Positions 26,268 through 34,932 of a stretch of DNA of 51,657 bases are shown one piece after another. The notes beneath the pieces were generated by a model. That model was not told the DNA's origin, searched no databases, and was given only the letters and a program-made list of their open reading frames with translations. The number at the start of each line of letters is the position of its first letter. The first letter of the stretch is position 1. The translations under genes and the position numbers were made by a program. The DNA comes from an uncultured Lachnospiraceae bacterium (lineage in GTDB: Bacteria > Bacillota > Clostridia > Lachnospirales > Lachnospiraceae), in NCBI GenBank assembly GCA_910578175.1, contig CAJTPF010000008.1, positions 36,615-88,271 on the forward strand. The letters are read 5' to 3'.

Positions 26268-26750
26268 ATGAAAAATGGGAAAGTAATAATATTCCTATTA
26301 ACAATAATGATTCTTTTAGCGGGTTGTGATAGTTCGGATAATCCTTTTTCTCAAGCAAAATATGCAGAAAAACAATGTAAAACAATAGTGGAATGTTTTG
26401 ATACCAAAGATCTTGAAACAATAAAAAATATGTTTTCTTCATGGATACAGGAAACACATAATCTGGATAAGGAAATTCAAGACGTTTTTGATTTATATGA
26501 GGGTAAATCCGTTCATTGGGATTATGTTGATTATGGAAGCGAAGGTGCAATCGATGATGGAACATGGACAGAAAAACGAATTTCCCCAACGATTGACATT
26601 GAAACAGATACAGGAAAAAAATATCATATAGTGTTTTGTGAATATTTAGTTTATGAAAAAGATGAGACGCGGTTAGGAATACGATATATTTCTATATATG
26701 ATACAGGCAACAATAATGATATTGTATATTTAAAAAGTATAGGTGAATGA
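26268..26750 (+). CDS. DUF5104-like lipoprotein
   Basis: This 160-residue protein has a lipoprotein signal (basic start, hydrophobic core, lipobox LLAGC with Cys near 20), so it should be exported and anchored on the outer membrane face. The mature part matches my memory of DUF5104: KTIVECFDTKDLETIKNMF near 40, then HNLDKEIQDVFDLYEGK, then ISPTIDIETDTGKKYHI near 107. Function is unknown. The frame opens upstream, but ATG 26268 follows GGGAGG inside the end of the preceding gene and comes one base after its stop, implying translational coupling. The gene is AT-rich. An immunity or partner role for the upstream protein is an inference. Confidence 0.8.
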   Translation: MKNGKVIIFLLTIMILLAGCDSSDNPFSQAKYAEKQCKTIVECFDTKDLETIKNMFSSWIQETHNLDKEIQDVFDLYEGKSVHWDYVDYGSEGAIDDGTWTEKRISPTIDIETDTGKKYHIVFCEYLVYEKDETRLGIRYISIYDTGNNNDIVYLKSIGE

Positions 26751-26983
26751 TTAACGATAAGCATGCAATCCGGCTTATTTGAGTAAAGATATAAGGGTTG
26801 AAAGAAATTATTATGCGAAATAGGAACACTTGAGGATTAAATAAAGGATTTTATATGGCAACATAAACGTAGTAACAGAAAATATTAAAAGACCGGCAGT
26901 TCCAAGAACACCGGTCTTTTTTACTTTGTCTTAAAAAAAAAATCGAAAAAACCATCTATCCATGATTCTTCCGAAATATAAAG
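26751..26983. other. Gene-free stretch before the tRNA
   Basis: Apart from the terminator at 26887-26922, I see no gene here. Reading frames are short and interrupted, with no ribosome binding site ahead of any of them. The T-rich minus-strand run at about 26931-26960 may help end the tRNA transcript. The region between 27067 and 27188 holds only the tRNA promoter. Confidence 0.6.
26887..26922 (+). terminator. Bidirectional intrinsic terminator
   Basis: A ten-pair stem (AAAAGACCGG at 26887-26896 with CCGGTCTTTT at 26911-26920) is followed by T residues on the plus strand and preceded by A residues. It can end both the lipoprotein operon and the tRNA transcript. Confidence 0.88.
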
Positions 26984-27066
26984 TGCAGGAGATGGGACTT
27001 GAACCCACACATAGTCACCTACGTCAGATTTTGAGTCTGATGCGTCTGCCATTCCGCCACTCCTGC
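26984..27066 (-). tRNA. tRNA-Leu (anticodon CAA)
   Basis: Read on the minus strand, GCAGGAG pairs with CTCCTGC to form the acceptor stem, with discriminator A at 26984. The D arm, an anticodon loop CTCAAAA giving anticodon CAA, a long variable arm (TAG-GTGA-CTA) as in class II tRNAs, and a T arm with TTCAAGT are all present. The CCA end is not encoded. It decodes UUG. Its 3' end faces the accessory operon at 22601-26750. Confidence 0.95.
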
Positions 27067-27077
27067 AACGCTTAAAT

Positions 27078-27106
27078 ATTTTATCATTACATTTTAAGTA
27101 TGTCAA
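27078..27106 (-). promoter_or_regulatory. Sigma-A promoter for tRNA-Leu
   Basis: On the minus strand, TTGACA (27106-27101) and TAAAAT (27083-27078) are separated by 17 bases, a near-consensus promoter with its start expected just before the tRNA 5' end at 27066. Confidence 0.85.
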
Positions 27107-27188
27107 TCTTTTTTTACGAAATTTTATTATCCGACAGAACACAGGAATAGAACTCAGCTGTTATAGCAAAATAAAAATATAATATACT

Positions 27189-27216
27189 TTGATTTCCTCA
27201 AAATATAGAGTATAAT
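27189..27216 (+). promoter_or_regulatory. Sigma-A promoter for the zinc-finger/polA operon
   Basis: TTGATT at 27189-27194, a 16-base spacer and a perfect TATAAT at 27211-27216. The first gene begins about 50 bases later. Confidence 0.75.
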
Positions 27217-27266
27217 ATTCGGTAGAAAATGGAAGGGCACAACATTGGTGAAAAGGTACACTTTTT

Positions 27267-27611
27267 ATGAAATGTCAGGAATTTCAGGAATTGATCCCTG
27301 AATTTATTGAAAATACACTGGAAGAAAAATATTATGACGGGTTTGTTCATCATGCAAATACCTGCAGGAATTGTCTGGATGAACTGGAAATTTATTTTAT
27401 GATCCGGGTGGGACTGGAACGAATGGAAAGCGATGCCTCAAAATCCTTTGATATACAGGGAGAATTGAAAAACCGTTTGCTATATTATGAGCGTAAAGCG
27501 GACAGTATGTTCCTGCACGGATTATACAGAAAGATTGTATTGACCATAGCGGAAGGCTGTACGGTCATACTGCTTGTTTTACAGATTTTGATCTGGCTTG
27601 GAATCCTATAG
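27267..27611 (+). CDS. ZAS-type zinc-finger membrane protein (anti-sigma-like)
   Basis: This 114-residue protein has an early Cys (Cys3) and the H-x3-C-x2-C motif (HANTCRNC, about residues 29-36) of zinc-binding anti-sigma factors, then a helical linker and one C-terminal transmembrane segment (about 88-112). Such proteins hold an ECF sigma factor at the membrane, but no sigma factor gene is adjacent. It shares a transcript with polA, 18 bases downstream. It could instead be a ZAS-like protein that has lost that role. No clear Shine-Dalgarno sequence lies within the usual distance of the ATG (GGTGAAAAGG is at 27247-27256). Confidence 0.65.
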   Translation: MKCQEFQELIPEFIENTLEEKYYDGFVHHANTCRNCLDELEIYFMIRVGLERMESDASKSFDIQGELKNRLLYYERKADSMFLHGLYRKIVLTIAEGCTVILLVLQILIWLGIL

Positions 27612-27629
27612 AAAGGGAACAAAATAAAA

Positions 27630-30281
27630 ATGAATAATTCTGAAAAAATAGTACTGATAGACGGACACAGCATATTGAACCGGGCATTTTACGGAGTACC
27701 GGATCTAACCAATGCGGAAGGAAAACATACCAATGCGGTATATGGTTTTTTAAATATCATGTTTAAGATACTGGATGAAGAAAAACCTACCAATCTGGCG
27801 GTGGCGTTTGATGTAAAAGAGCCAACTTTCCGCCATAAAATGTATAACGAATATAAAGGGACAAGAAAACCCATGCCGGAAGAACTGACAGAACAGGTCC
27901 CGCTTATGAAAGAAGTACTTCAGGCAATGAACATTCCCATTGTGGAACTTCCGGGATATGAGGCAGATGATATCCTTGGAACACTTTCCAAACGGGCGGA
28001 AGCACTGGGGATGGACGTCAGCGTCATTACCGGTGACCGGGATTTGCTCCAGCTGGCTACGGAACACATTCTGATCCGGATACCGAAGACCAAAAAGGGC
28101 GGTACGGAAATCGAAGATTATCATGCGAAAGATGTAATGGAAACCTATCAGGTCACGCCATTGGAGTTTATTGATGTAAAAGCGTTAATGGGAGATACGG
28201 CGGATAACATTCCGGGCGTTCCTTCCGTGGGGGTAAAAACGGCAACCGGCCTGATCGTTCAGTATAAATCGATTGAAAACTTATATGCGCATATTGATGA
28301 GATCACGAAAAAAAAATTAAAGGAAAATCTGACGGAACATAAAGATTCTGCGGAACTGAGCAAAAAACTGGCCGTCATCAATATTGATTCTCCGGTGGAA
28401 CTTCAGATATCGGATACAAAAATAAAGGACTTTTTCACACCGGAAGCTTATGAATATATGAAACGGCTGGAATTCAAATCGCTGTTAAAGCGGTTTGATC
28501 AAATGCAGACGGCAGCAGTCACGGAAATTTCCTATCATATAGTGACGGATTATGATGAAGTAAAACAGTTGTTTTTAAAAGTACATGAAATGAAACAGGC
28601 CGCCGTCCATGTATTTTCCAATGACCGTGAAATTGCCGCCATGGCTTTGGCCGCAGCGCCGGATCAGATATATATCATTCCGAAACAATGGTTTATAACT
28701 GATGAAATGCTGGCGGAAGAACTGGAGCATCTGATCTTTGATGATCATGTTATGCTGGGCCTGATCGGATTAAAAGATCATCTGAAACTCCTTTCGGAGG
28801 ATTCCAAAGACAGTTCCTCCGTATTTGATGCGGAAATAGCGGCATATCTTTTAAATCCTCTGAAAGATACCTATCACTATGACGATATTGCCAGAGATTT
28901 TCTCGGGCTTACGGTGTTATCGGAAACGGAATATATCGGAAAACAGCGGTATGCCGAAGCATATGAACAGAATCCCGAAGCCTTTGCCAAAATGGCCGCC
29001 GATACGGCTGCCGTGATCTACCGGTCCATGATACCGCTGGGTGAACAGTTAAAAGAAACAAACCAGTATCACCTGTTTACCGATATTGAAATGCCTCTGA
29101 TATTTTCACTGAACCGTATGGAGCGGGCAGGAGTCCGAGTAGAAGAAGAGGAATTAAAAACCTACTCCGAAATGCTTGGAGAACGGATCGGAGTACTGGA
29201 ACAGGAAATATATCAATTCGTAGGCGCTGAATTCAATATCAATTCCCCAAAACAGCTGGGAGAAATCTTATTTGATAAAATGGGAATTCCGGGCGGAAAG
29301 AAGACGAAGACCGGATATTCCACTTCGGCGGATATTCTGGAAAAACTGGCGCCGGACTATCCGGTGATTCATAAAATACTGGAATACCGCCAAATGACCA
29401 AATTAAAGTCCACCTATGCGGACGGACTGCGGAATTATATCGCACCGGACGGACGGATTCACGGAAAATTCAACCAGACCATTACCGCTACGGGCCGGAT
29501 CAGCAGTACGGAACCAAATCTCCAGAATATTCCCATCCGGATGGAACTGGGCAGGGCGCTGCGAAAAGTATTTGTTCCAAAAGAGGGATGCAGATTCATT
29601 GATGCGGATTATTCCCAGATTGAACTGCGGATATTAGCCCATATTTCGGGAGATGAAAATCTGATCGAAGCATATAAGACTGCACAGGATATCCACAGGA
29701 TAACCGCCTCCAAAGTATTTCACACGCCGTTTGAAGAAGTTACCAGTGAACAGCGTAGCAATGCAAAAGCGGTAAATTTCGGAATCGTATACGGAATCAG
29801 TTCCTTTGGCCTCAGCCAGGATCTGAGCATTACAAAAAAACAGGCGGCAGAATACATTGAACAATATTTTGAAACATACCCAAAGATCAAAGAATTTCTG
29901 GACTCCGTTGTGGAACAGGCCCGGAAGGACGGTTATGTATCTACCCTGTTTGGCAGACGGCGGCCGGTTCCGGAACTGTCTTCGAAGAATTTTATGCAAA
30001 GAAACTTTGGAGAACGGATTGCCATGAATTCCCCGATTCAGGGAACGGCAGCCGATATTATGAAGATTGCCATGATAAATGTTGACCGTAAGATTCGGGA
30101 ACAGGGACTGAGCACAAAGATCGTACTTCAGGTACATGATGAACTATTGCTGGAGGTTCCGGAACAGGAACTCGGTCAGGTAAAAGAACTTGTGAAAGAC
30201 TGTATGAGAAATGCGGCAAATCTGTCAGTTCCGCTGGAAGTCGGTCTGGAATCCGGAGATAACTGGTTAGAAGCACATTAA
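27630..30281 (+). CDS. polA: DNA polymerase I
   Basis: Pol I fills gaps and removes RNA primers in replication and repair. The 883-residue protein has the 5' nuclease domain (about 1-290, with YEADDILGTL and SVITGDRDLLQL), a middle 3'-5' exonuclease-like domain (about 300-480), and the polymerase domain (about 500-883) with motif A DADYSQIELRILAH, motif B RSNAKAVNFGIVYGISSFG and motif C VHDELLLE. The middle domain lacks the DxE and later acidic residues needed for proofreading, as in Bacillus Pol I, so proofreading is probably absent. coaE follows at 30306. Confidence 0.97.
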   Translation: MNNSEKIVLIDGHSILNRAFYGVPDLTNAEGKHTNAVYGFLNIMFKILDEEKPTNLAVAFDVKEPTFRHKMYNEYKGTRKPMPEELTEQVPLMKEVLQAMNIPIVELPGYEADDILGTLSKRAEALGMDVSVITGDRDLLQLATEHILIRIPKTKKGGTEIEDYHAKDVMETYQVTPLEFIDVKALMGDTADNIPGVPSVGVKTATGLIVQYKSIENLYAHIDEITKKKLKENLTEHKDSAELSKKLAVINIDSPVELQISDTKIKDFFTPEAYEYMKRLEFKSLLKRFDQMQTAAVTEISYHIVTDYDEVKQLFLKVHEMKQAAVHVFSNDREIAAMALAAAPDQIYIIPKQWFITDEMLAEELEHLIFDDHVMLGLIGLKDHLKLLSEDSKDSSSVFDAEIAAYLLNPLKDTYHYDDIARDFLGLTVLSETEYIGKQRYAEAYEQNPEAFAKMAADTAAVIYRSMIPLGEQLKETNQYHLFTDIEMPLIFSLNRMERAGVRVEEEELKTYSEMLGERIGVLEQEIYQFVGAEFNINSPKQLGEILFDKMGIPGGKKTKTGYSTSADILEKLAPDYPVIHKILEYRQMTKLKSTYADGLRNYIAPDGRIHGKFNQTITATGRISSTEPNLQNIPIRMELGRALRKVFVPKEGCRFIDADYSQIELRILAHISGDENLIEAYKTAQDIHRITASKVFHTPFEEVTSEQRSNAKAVNFGIVYGISSFGLSQDLSITKKQAAEYIEQYFETYPKIKEFLDSVVEQARKDGYVSTLFGRRRPVPELSSKNFMQRNFGERIAMNSPIQGTAADIMKIAMINVDRKIREQGLSTKIVLQVHDELLLEVPEQELGQVKELVKDCMRNAANLSVPLEVGLESGDNWLEAH

Positions 30282-30305
30282 TGAATAACGAAATGAGGCA
30301 GGACA

Positions 30306-30908
30306 ATGATATTAGGAATTACGGGCGGCATTGGAAACGGTAAATCCACAGTAGTGAAAATATTACAGGAACAATATCATTTTACAGCATTTGAAGCGGA
30401 TCGTATCGCCCATGAATTAATGCTGCCGGGAAATAAAATATATGATTCCGTTGTGGAAACCTTCGGTACAGAAATTTTAAATCCGGACGGTACGATTGAC
30501 CGGATGAGGTTTGGAGCAGTGGTTTTCAATGATGCCAAAAAACTGGAACAGCTGAATCAGATGGTTCATCCGTCTGTCATCGCTGAAATATCCCGCCGGA
30601 TTCATCAAATCCGGCAAAAACAGCCGGATACAGACTTTGTGATCGAAGCGGCTCTTCTGATCGAATCTGGATGCTATAAAATCTGCGACCATTTATGGTA
30701 TATCGATGCCCGACCGGAAATCCGCAGGGAACGATTAAAAAAATACCGGGGGTATACCGATGAAAAAATCCAACAGGTAATTGCAAATCAGCTGAAAAAA
30801 GAGGAATTTTTAAAATATGCGGATGCTGTGATCGATAATAGTTTGTCTATCGGAGAAACCGCGGCACAGGTAGAAAAAAAACTGGTATTATCAGGAAATC
30901 TGTGTTAA
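30306..30908 (+). CDS. coaE: Dephospho-CoA kinase
   Basis: CoaE phosphorylates dephospho-CoA in the last step of coenzyme A synthesis. The 200-residue protein has the P-loop GITGGIGNGKST at the N-terminus, then DRIAHELM near residue 32, the lid region with YIDARPEIRRERL near 137, and DAVIDNS near 175. Length is normal. It follows polA by 24 bases, an arrangement common in Gram-positives. Confidence 0.95.
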   Translation: MILGITGGIGNGKSTVVKILQEQYHFTAFEADRIAHELMLPGNKIYDSVVETFGTEILNPDGTIDRMRFGAVVFNDAKKLEQLNQMVHPSVIAEISRRIHQIRQKQPDTDFVIEAALLIESGCYKICDHLWYIDARPEIRRERLKKYRGYTDEKIQQVIANQLKKEEFLKYADAVIDNSLSIGETAAQVEKKLVLSGNLC

Positions 30909-30935
30909 AATTACCCTATATTTGGGGATTTGTGA

Positions 30936-30978
30936 CGGAGCGGCAGATTCCGGAATCGATACACAATTCATTGCTCCG
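30936..30978 (+). repeat. Inverted repeat in the leader of the FtsA-like gene
   Basis: CGGAGC (30936-30941) pairs with GCTCCG (30973-30978), enclosing the perfect 12-base palindrome GATTCCGGAATC (30946-30957). It lies in the 84-base gap after coaE, close to the ribosome binding site of the next gene. It may be an operator or an mRNA structure. Confidence 0.45.
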
Positions 30979-30992
30979 ATATGGAGGTTGAG

Positions 30993-33065
30993 ATGCCTGA
31001 AATTAATAAATACAACGATAAACTGGTTTTCGGCCTGGATATAGGAACACGAAGTATTGTGGGTTCCGTAGGTTATATGGAAAAAAACAGGTTTCATGTC
31101 ATTGCCCACTATGTGAAAGAGCATGAGACCAGAGCCATGCTGGATGGTCAGATACATGATATCGGCATGGTCTCGGAAACGATTTCCAAAGTCAAAAAAG
31201 AGCTGGAACTGCAGGTACAGACTCCGTTAAAAGATGTATGTATCGCAGCAGCCGGACGGGTATTAAAAACGATCACCGTACACATTGATTACGACCTGCC
31301 GACCGAACAGCAGATCAACAGTGAACAGGTGTATTCTTTAGACCTGATGGGCGTTGAGAAAGCATATGATATTATCCGGGAAGAAGATACCGATATAAAA
31401 TTTTACTGTGTGGGATACACGGTCATTAAGTATTACTTAAATGACTATATGATCACAAATCTAGAAGGACATAAAGCAAAAAAGATTTCTGCAGACGTTC
31501 TGGCAACATTTTTGCCGGAAGATGTAGTAGACGGTTTGTACACGGCGGTAGAAGAAGCGGATCTGAATGTGGCAAATATGACATTGGAGCCCATTGCTGC
31601 CATTAATATTGCCATTCCGCAGAATTACCGGCTGCTGAATATTGCACTGGTGGATGTGGGCGCCGGAACTTCAGATATTTCCATTACCAAAGACGGAAGT
31701 ATCATTGCTTACGGCATGATTCCCCATGCAGGAGATGAACTGACCGAAACGCTGGTGAGCCGTTATCTGGTGGATTTTAATACGGCGGAAACCATCAAAA
31801 GGGCTTCCGTTTTAAATAAACAGATTTCGTTTAAAGATATTATGGGATTAAAGCAAAAAGTATCTCCTCAGGAAATCAGGGAAACTTATGCTCCAACGGT
31901 TGCCGCCATGACCAGGGAAATCGCCGATAAAATAAAAGAACTGAATGGCGGAAAAAGCGTCAGTGCCGTATTTGTTGTAGGCGGAGGCGGAAAAGTCTCC
32001 GGTTTTACTTCCTCTTTAGCCGGATATCTGGATATTCCAAAAGAGCGGGTGGCGCTCCGGGGCGCTGAAGTTCTGACCCAGATTGATTTTATCAGGGAGG
32101 GCATAAAAAAAGACCCGTTGCTGGTAACACCCATCGGTATCTGCCTGAGTTTTTATGACCAGAAAAATAATTTTATCTTTGTACAGATCAATGATGAACG
32201 AATTAAGTTATATGATAATGATAAACTGACCGTGACGGATGCAGCCATGCAGATTGGTTTTCCAAATGAGGATCTGTTTCCGAAACGGGGAAAAGAACTG
32301 GAATTTACCGTTAATGGTGAAAAACGGATGATCCGGGGGCTTCCGGGAGAGCCGGCAGTCATTTCCATCAATGGAGAACCGGCGAATATCCATTCTAAGA
32401 TCATAAAAAATGACCGGATTCATATAACGGAATCCACAACAGGCGCCGCTGCAGAAGCGACTATTGACAGACTTCCGGAATATAAAAGCAGTATGACGTT
32501 CATTATAAACGGACAATCGGTGGTATGTCCCTGTTTTGTACAGGTAAACGGAGAATTAAAACCGGGAGATTATGCTATTACCTCAGGAGATGCCATTGAG
32601 ATACTGAACTATTATACAGTAGAACAGGTACTCCGGTTTCTGGATATCGAATATGATTCCATGGATATCCGGTTAAATAACCGGATTGCATTACCCGGCG
32701 ATCTGGTGTATGAGAATTTTAATCTGGATTTTGAAGCTTTTCCGGATAAAACAGAAGAAATACCATCGTATGAAGAGAAAGAAAAAACGGAACCTGAAAA
32801 CGCAGCCGGACCGCCAAAGCTTTCAGAAACCGAAACTTCCCATGATAATAAGATCATAAATTCGGCCATTACCGTGTTCATAAATAATTCTCCTGTGATC
32901 CTGAAGAATAAGAACCGATATATATTTGTGGATATCCTTGATTTCTATCCCTTTGATACATCGGTTGCGGGGGGCTCGGAACTGATCACAACGATAAATG
33001 GAGAACGCTGTGATTTTACCGGAGTGATCAACAATGGGGATGTACTGGAAATCTATTGGAAATAA
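30993..33065 (+). CDS. FtsA-like actin-fold ATPase with C-terminal beta-grasp-like domains
   Basis: The first 400 residues of this 690-residue protein are an FtsA/PilM-type ATPase: phosphate-1 GLDIGTRSIVG (near 13), a 1C-like insertion, phosphate-2 ALVDVGAGTSDISI (near 219) and adenosine motif VFVVGGGGKVSGF (near 326). After this come about 290 residues not found in FtsA, with repeated patterns of strand, INGE-type turn and GD.IEI end (for example LKPGDYAITSGDAIEIL near 530 and a final segment ending NGDVLEIYWK). They look like ThiS-type beta-grasp folds. FtsA's membrane-binding C-terminal helix is not seen. ATG 30993 follows GGAGG; a start at 30981 is unlikely. It may act in cell division or envelope assembly, but this is inferred. 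Confidence 0.75.
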   Translation: MPEINKYNDKLVFGLDIGTRSIVGSVGYMEKNRFHVIAHYVKEHETRAMLDGQIHDIGMVSETISKVKKELELQVQTPLKDVCIAAAGRVLKTITVHIDYDLPTEQQINSEQVYSLDLMGVEKAYDIIREEDTDIKFYCVGYTVIKYYLNDYMITNLEGHKAKKISADVLATFLPEDVVDGLYTAVEEADLNVANMTLEPIAAINIAIPQNYRLLNIALVDVGAGTSDISITKDGSIIAYGMIPHAGDELTETLVSRYLVDFNTAETIKRASVLNKQISFKDIMGLKQKVSPQEIRETYAPTVAAMTREIADKIKELNGGKSVSAVFVVGGGGKVSGFTSSLAGYLDIPKERVALRGAEVLTQIDFIREGIKKDPLLVTPIGICLSFYDQKNNFIFVQINDERIKLYDNDKLTVTDAAMQIGFPNEDLFPKRGKELEFTVNGEKRMIRGLPGEPAVISINGEPANIHSKIIKNDRIHITESTTGAAAEATIDRLPEYKSSMTFIINGQSVVCPCFVQVNGELKPGDYAITSGDAIEILNYYTVEQVLRFLDIEYDSMDIRLNNRIALPGDLVYENFNLDFEAFPDKTEEIPSYEEKEKTEPENAAGPPKLSETETSHDNKIINSAITVFINNSPVILKNKNRYIFVDILDFYPFDTSVAGGSELITTINGERCDFTGVINNGDVLEIYWK

Positions 33066-33096
33066 CAGGGTATTAAGATAAGGAAGGTATGTAAAT

Positions 33097-34800
33097 ATGC
33101 TGAGCAGGGAAGATTTGTTATTGTTTGAACGGAAATTTTCAGACATAAATATGATCGCCATATCTATGATACTCGTTTACTATCTTTTGTTTATCATGTT
33201 TGGTAAAGTATATTTAGTAGATGAGATATATACAGCCGCAGGCTTTGCGGCTGTGGTTCTTGCTGATTTTATTTTCATTCATTTTCTGAAAAATTATAAT
33301 GACAATCTGAAAAAAATCCTGAAATATGGCATGTTGTTACTGCTGGGATGGGCGCTGCTGCAGACTGACTCCATGCTGTACAGTACGATAATTGCAATGG
33401 CCTTTTATTTTTCTGTTACCTTTCAATCTCTGTTCTTATTTGATATCACGGAACCATATTCCAGAATATGGGCAGTGATATTTACCTGTAGTCCGTTTTC
33501 CCTGATCTGTTTCATCGATATGATATTGAAGGATCAAAACAATTTTTTGATTTTTATCATAGTCATCGCCTTATGTATGTTTTCTGCCGTCATATATAAT
33601 ATAACCTGCCGTCTGTCGGAATTTGCCCTCTTGTTTTATAATAAGATCAACAGTCTCAACGGAATTGCTGCGGTCAGCAAAGAAGAAAGCGACAGTATTA
33701 AAATCCAGAAAGATAAATTAGAGCAGATCAACGAACAGCTCAGTATCGAACGTTTTAAATTCAAACAGGCAAATGAAATAATCTTAAAAAATAATGAAGA
33801 AATAAAAATACAAAATACCATTGTAAATGCCGCCGCCAAAGCCCTGGATTTAAAAAAATTACTGGAATATCTGACGGAAGCTACTATGGTCAGCATGAAA
33901 CTGGATTTTGTTTCATTTCTGATCCTAACCGATGAAGAAGGAGAGCGGCGGTTTGAATACTCTTCCAAATATAGCAGAGCCAGCAGTATAGACACAAGTA
34001 ATCTGGAACGGATGGAAACACGTTCTTTTGCAGAGGCATATATAAAAAACGGTGCCGTGATAGAACTTAGCAGGGATGCCAGCCAGACCATCAATGAATT
34101 ATCCGGTTCAAATATTCATTCCATGAACCTTACGCCCGCCGTCATCAATGAAAACTCCATGGGACTGTATCTGCTGGGCAGCATCAATGAAAACGCTTTT
34201 TTAAATAACCAGAATTTTTTAAAATCCCTGTTTAATCATATTTCCCTTGCCATCAACAATGCGATATTATATTCCAGAATGCACACCATGGCAACAAAGG
34301 ACGGCCTGACCGGTATTTATAACCGCAGGTATTTTAATTCCATCTATCAATCCATTATTCATCGGTGTACCAGTAATCAGTCACCACTCACCATTATATT
34401 ATTTGACATTGATAAATTTAAAGGAATCAATGACACATACGGTCATATATTTGGTGATAAAGTGATTCGATATTGTGGTCAGACTGCATTGCGGTATGGC
34501 AGAAAATATAACGGCCTGCCGGTACGATATGGAGGTGAGGAATTTATAATCGTATTTCCTAAAAAAAATACTGCTGTAGTGAATGCGGTCATGGAAGAAA
34601 TGCATACGGAGATCAAAACTCATATTTTTAATATTGAGGAAAAACAGATCAGTATCAATATAAGCATTGGCATTGCATCATATCCTGAAAACTGCAGAAA
34701 TACCGATGAATTACTAAACGCGGCCGATAGTGCCATGTATGTCTCCAAGAAAAACGGACGAGGAAGGATTACTCTGTATAATCAGGATATTATGGCATAA
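33097..34800 (+). CDS. Membrane diguanylate cyclase (GGDEF)
   Basis: This 567-residue protein makes cyclic di-GMP. About six transmembrane segments lie at residues 18-180, a coiled coil at about 205-240, a GAF-like domain at about 245-385, and the GGDEF domain from about 400 to the end, with KDGLTGIYNRRYF and the intact active-site GGEEF at 479-483. The inhibitory I-site RxxD is absent (KYNG at that place), so product inhibition is probably weak. It lies 31 bases after the FtsA-like gene and is followed by a peptidase gene. The sensed signal is unknown. Confidence 0.93.
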   Translation: MLSREDLLLFERKFSDINMIAISMILVYYLLFIMFGKVYLVDEIYTAAGFAAVVLADFIFIHFLKNYNDNLKKILKYGMLLLLGWALLQTDSMLYSTIIAMAFYFSVTFQSLFLFDITEPYSRIWAVIFTCSPFSLICFIDMILKDQNNFLIFIIVIALCMFSAVIYNITCRLSEFALLFYNKINSLNGIAAVSKEESDSIKIQKDKLEQINEQLSIERFKFKQANEIILKNNEEIKIQNTIVNAAAKALDLKKLLEYLTEATMVSMKLDFVSFLILTDEEGERRFEYSSKYSRASSIDTSNLERMETRSFAEAYIKNGAVIELSRDASQTINELSGSNIHSMNLTPAVINENSMGLYLLGSINENAFLNNQNFLKSLFNHISLAINNAILYSRMHTMATKDGLTGIYNRRYFNSIYQSIIHRCTSNQSPLTIILFDIDKFKGINDTYGHIFGDKVIRYCGQTALRYGRKYNGLPVRYGGEEFIIVFPKKNTAVVNAVMEEMHTEIKTHIFNIEEKQISINISIGIASYPENCRNTDELLNAADSAMYVSKKNGRGRITLYNQDIMA

Positions 34801-34932
34801 AACATATACCCTCATGCATATATTATCTAGGCGGTCGCCGGATACATGGCCACCGGTTTGAAACAGACAGTATTCTGTAAATTCAGACAGGCGGACCAAC
34901 GATATTAATATTTGCATGGGGGGTATTTGCAT

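Noticed and set aside
26984..27066. tRNA-Leu as an attachment site for the adjacent accessory operon
   Set aside because: The geometry fits, but I could not find a second copy of the tRNA 3' end or an integrase, so the claim is not supported.
34801..34932. Cyclic di-GMP riboswitch before the M23 peptidase gene
   Set aside because: Some GC-rich pairing is visible, but the conserved GEMM sequence elements are absent.
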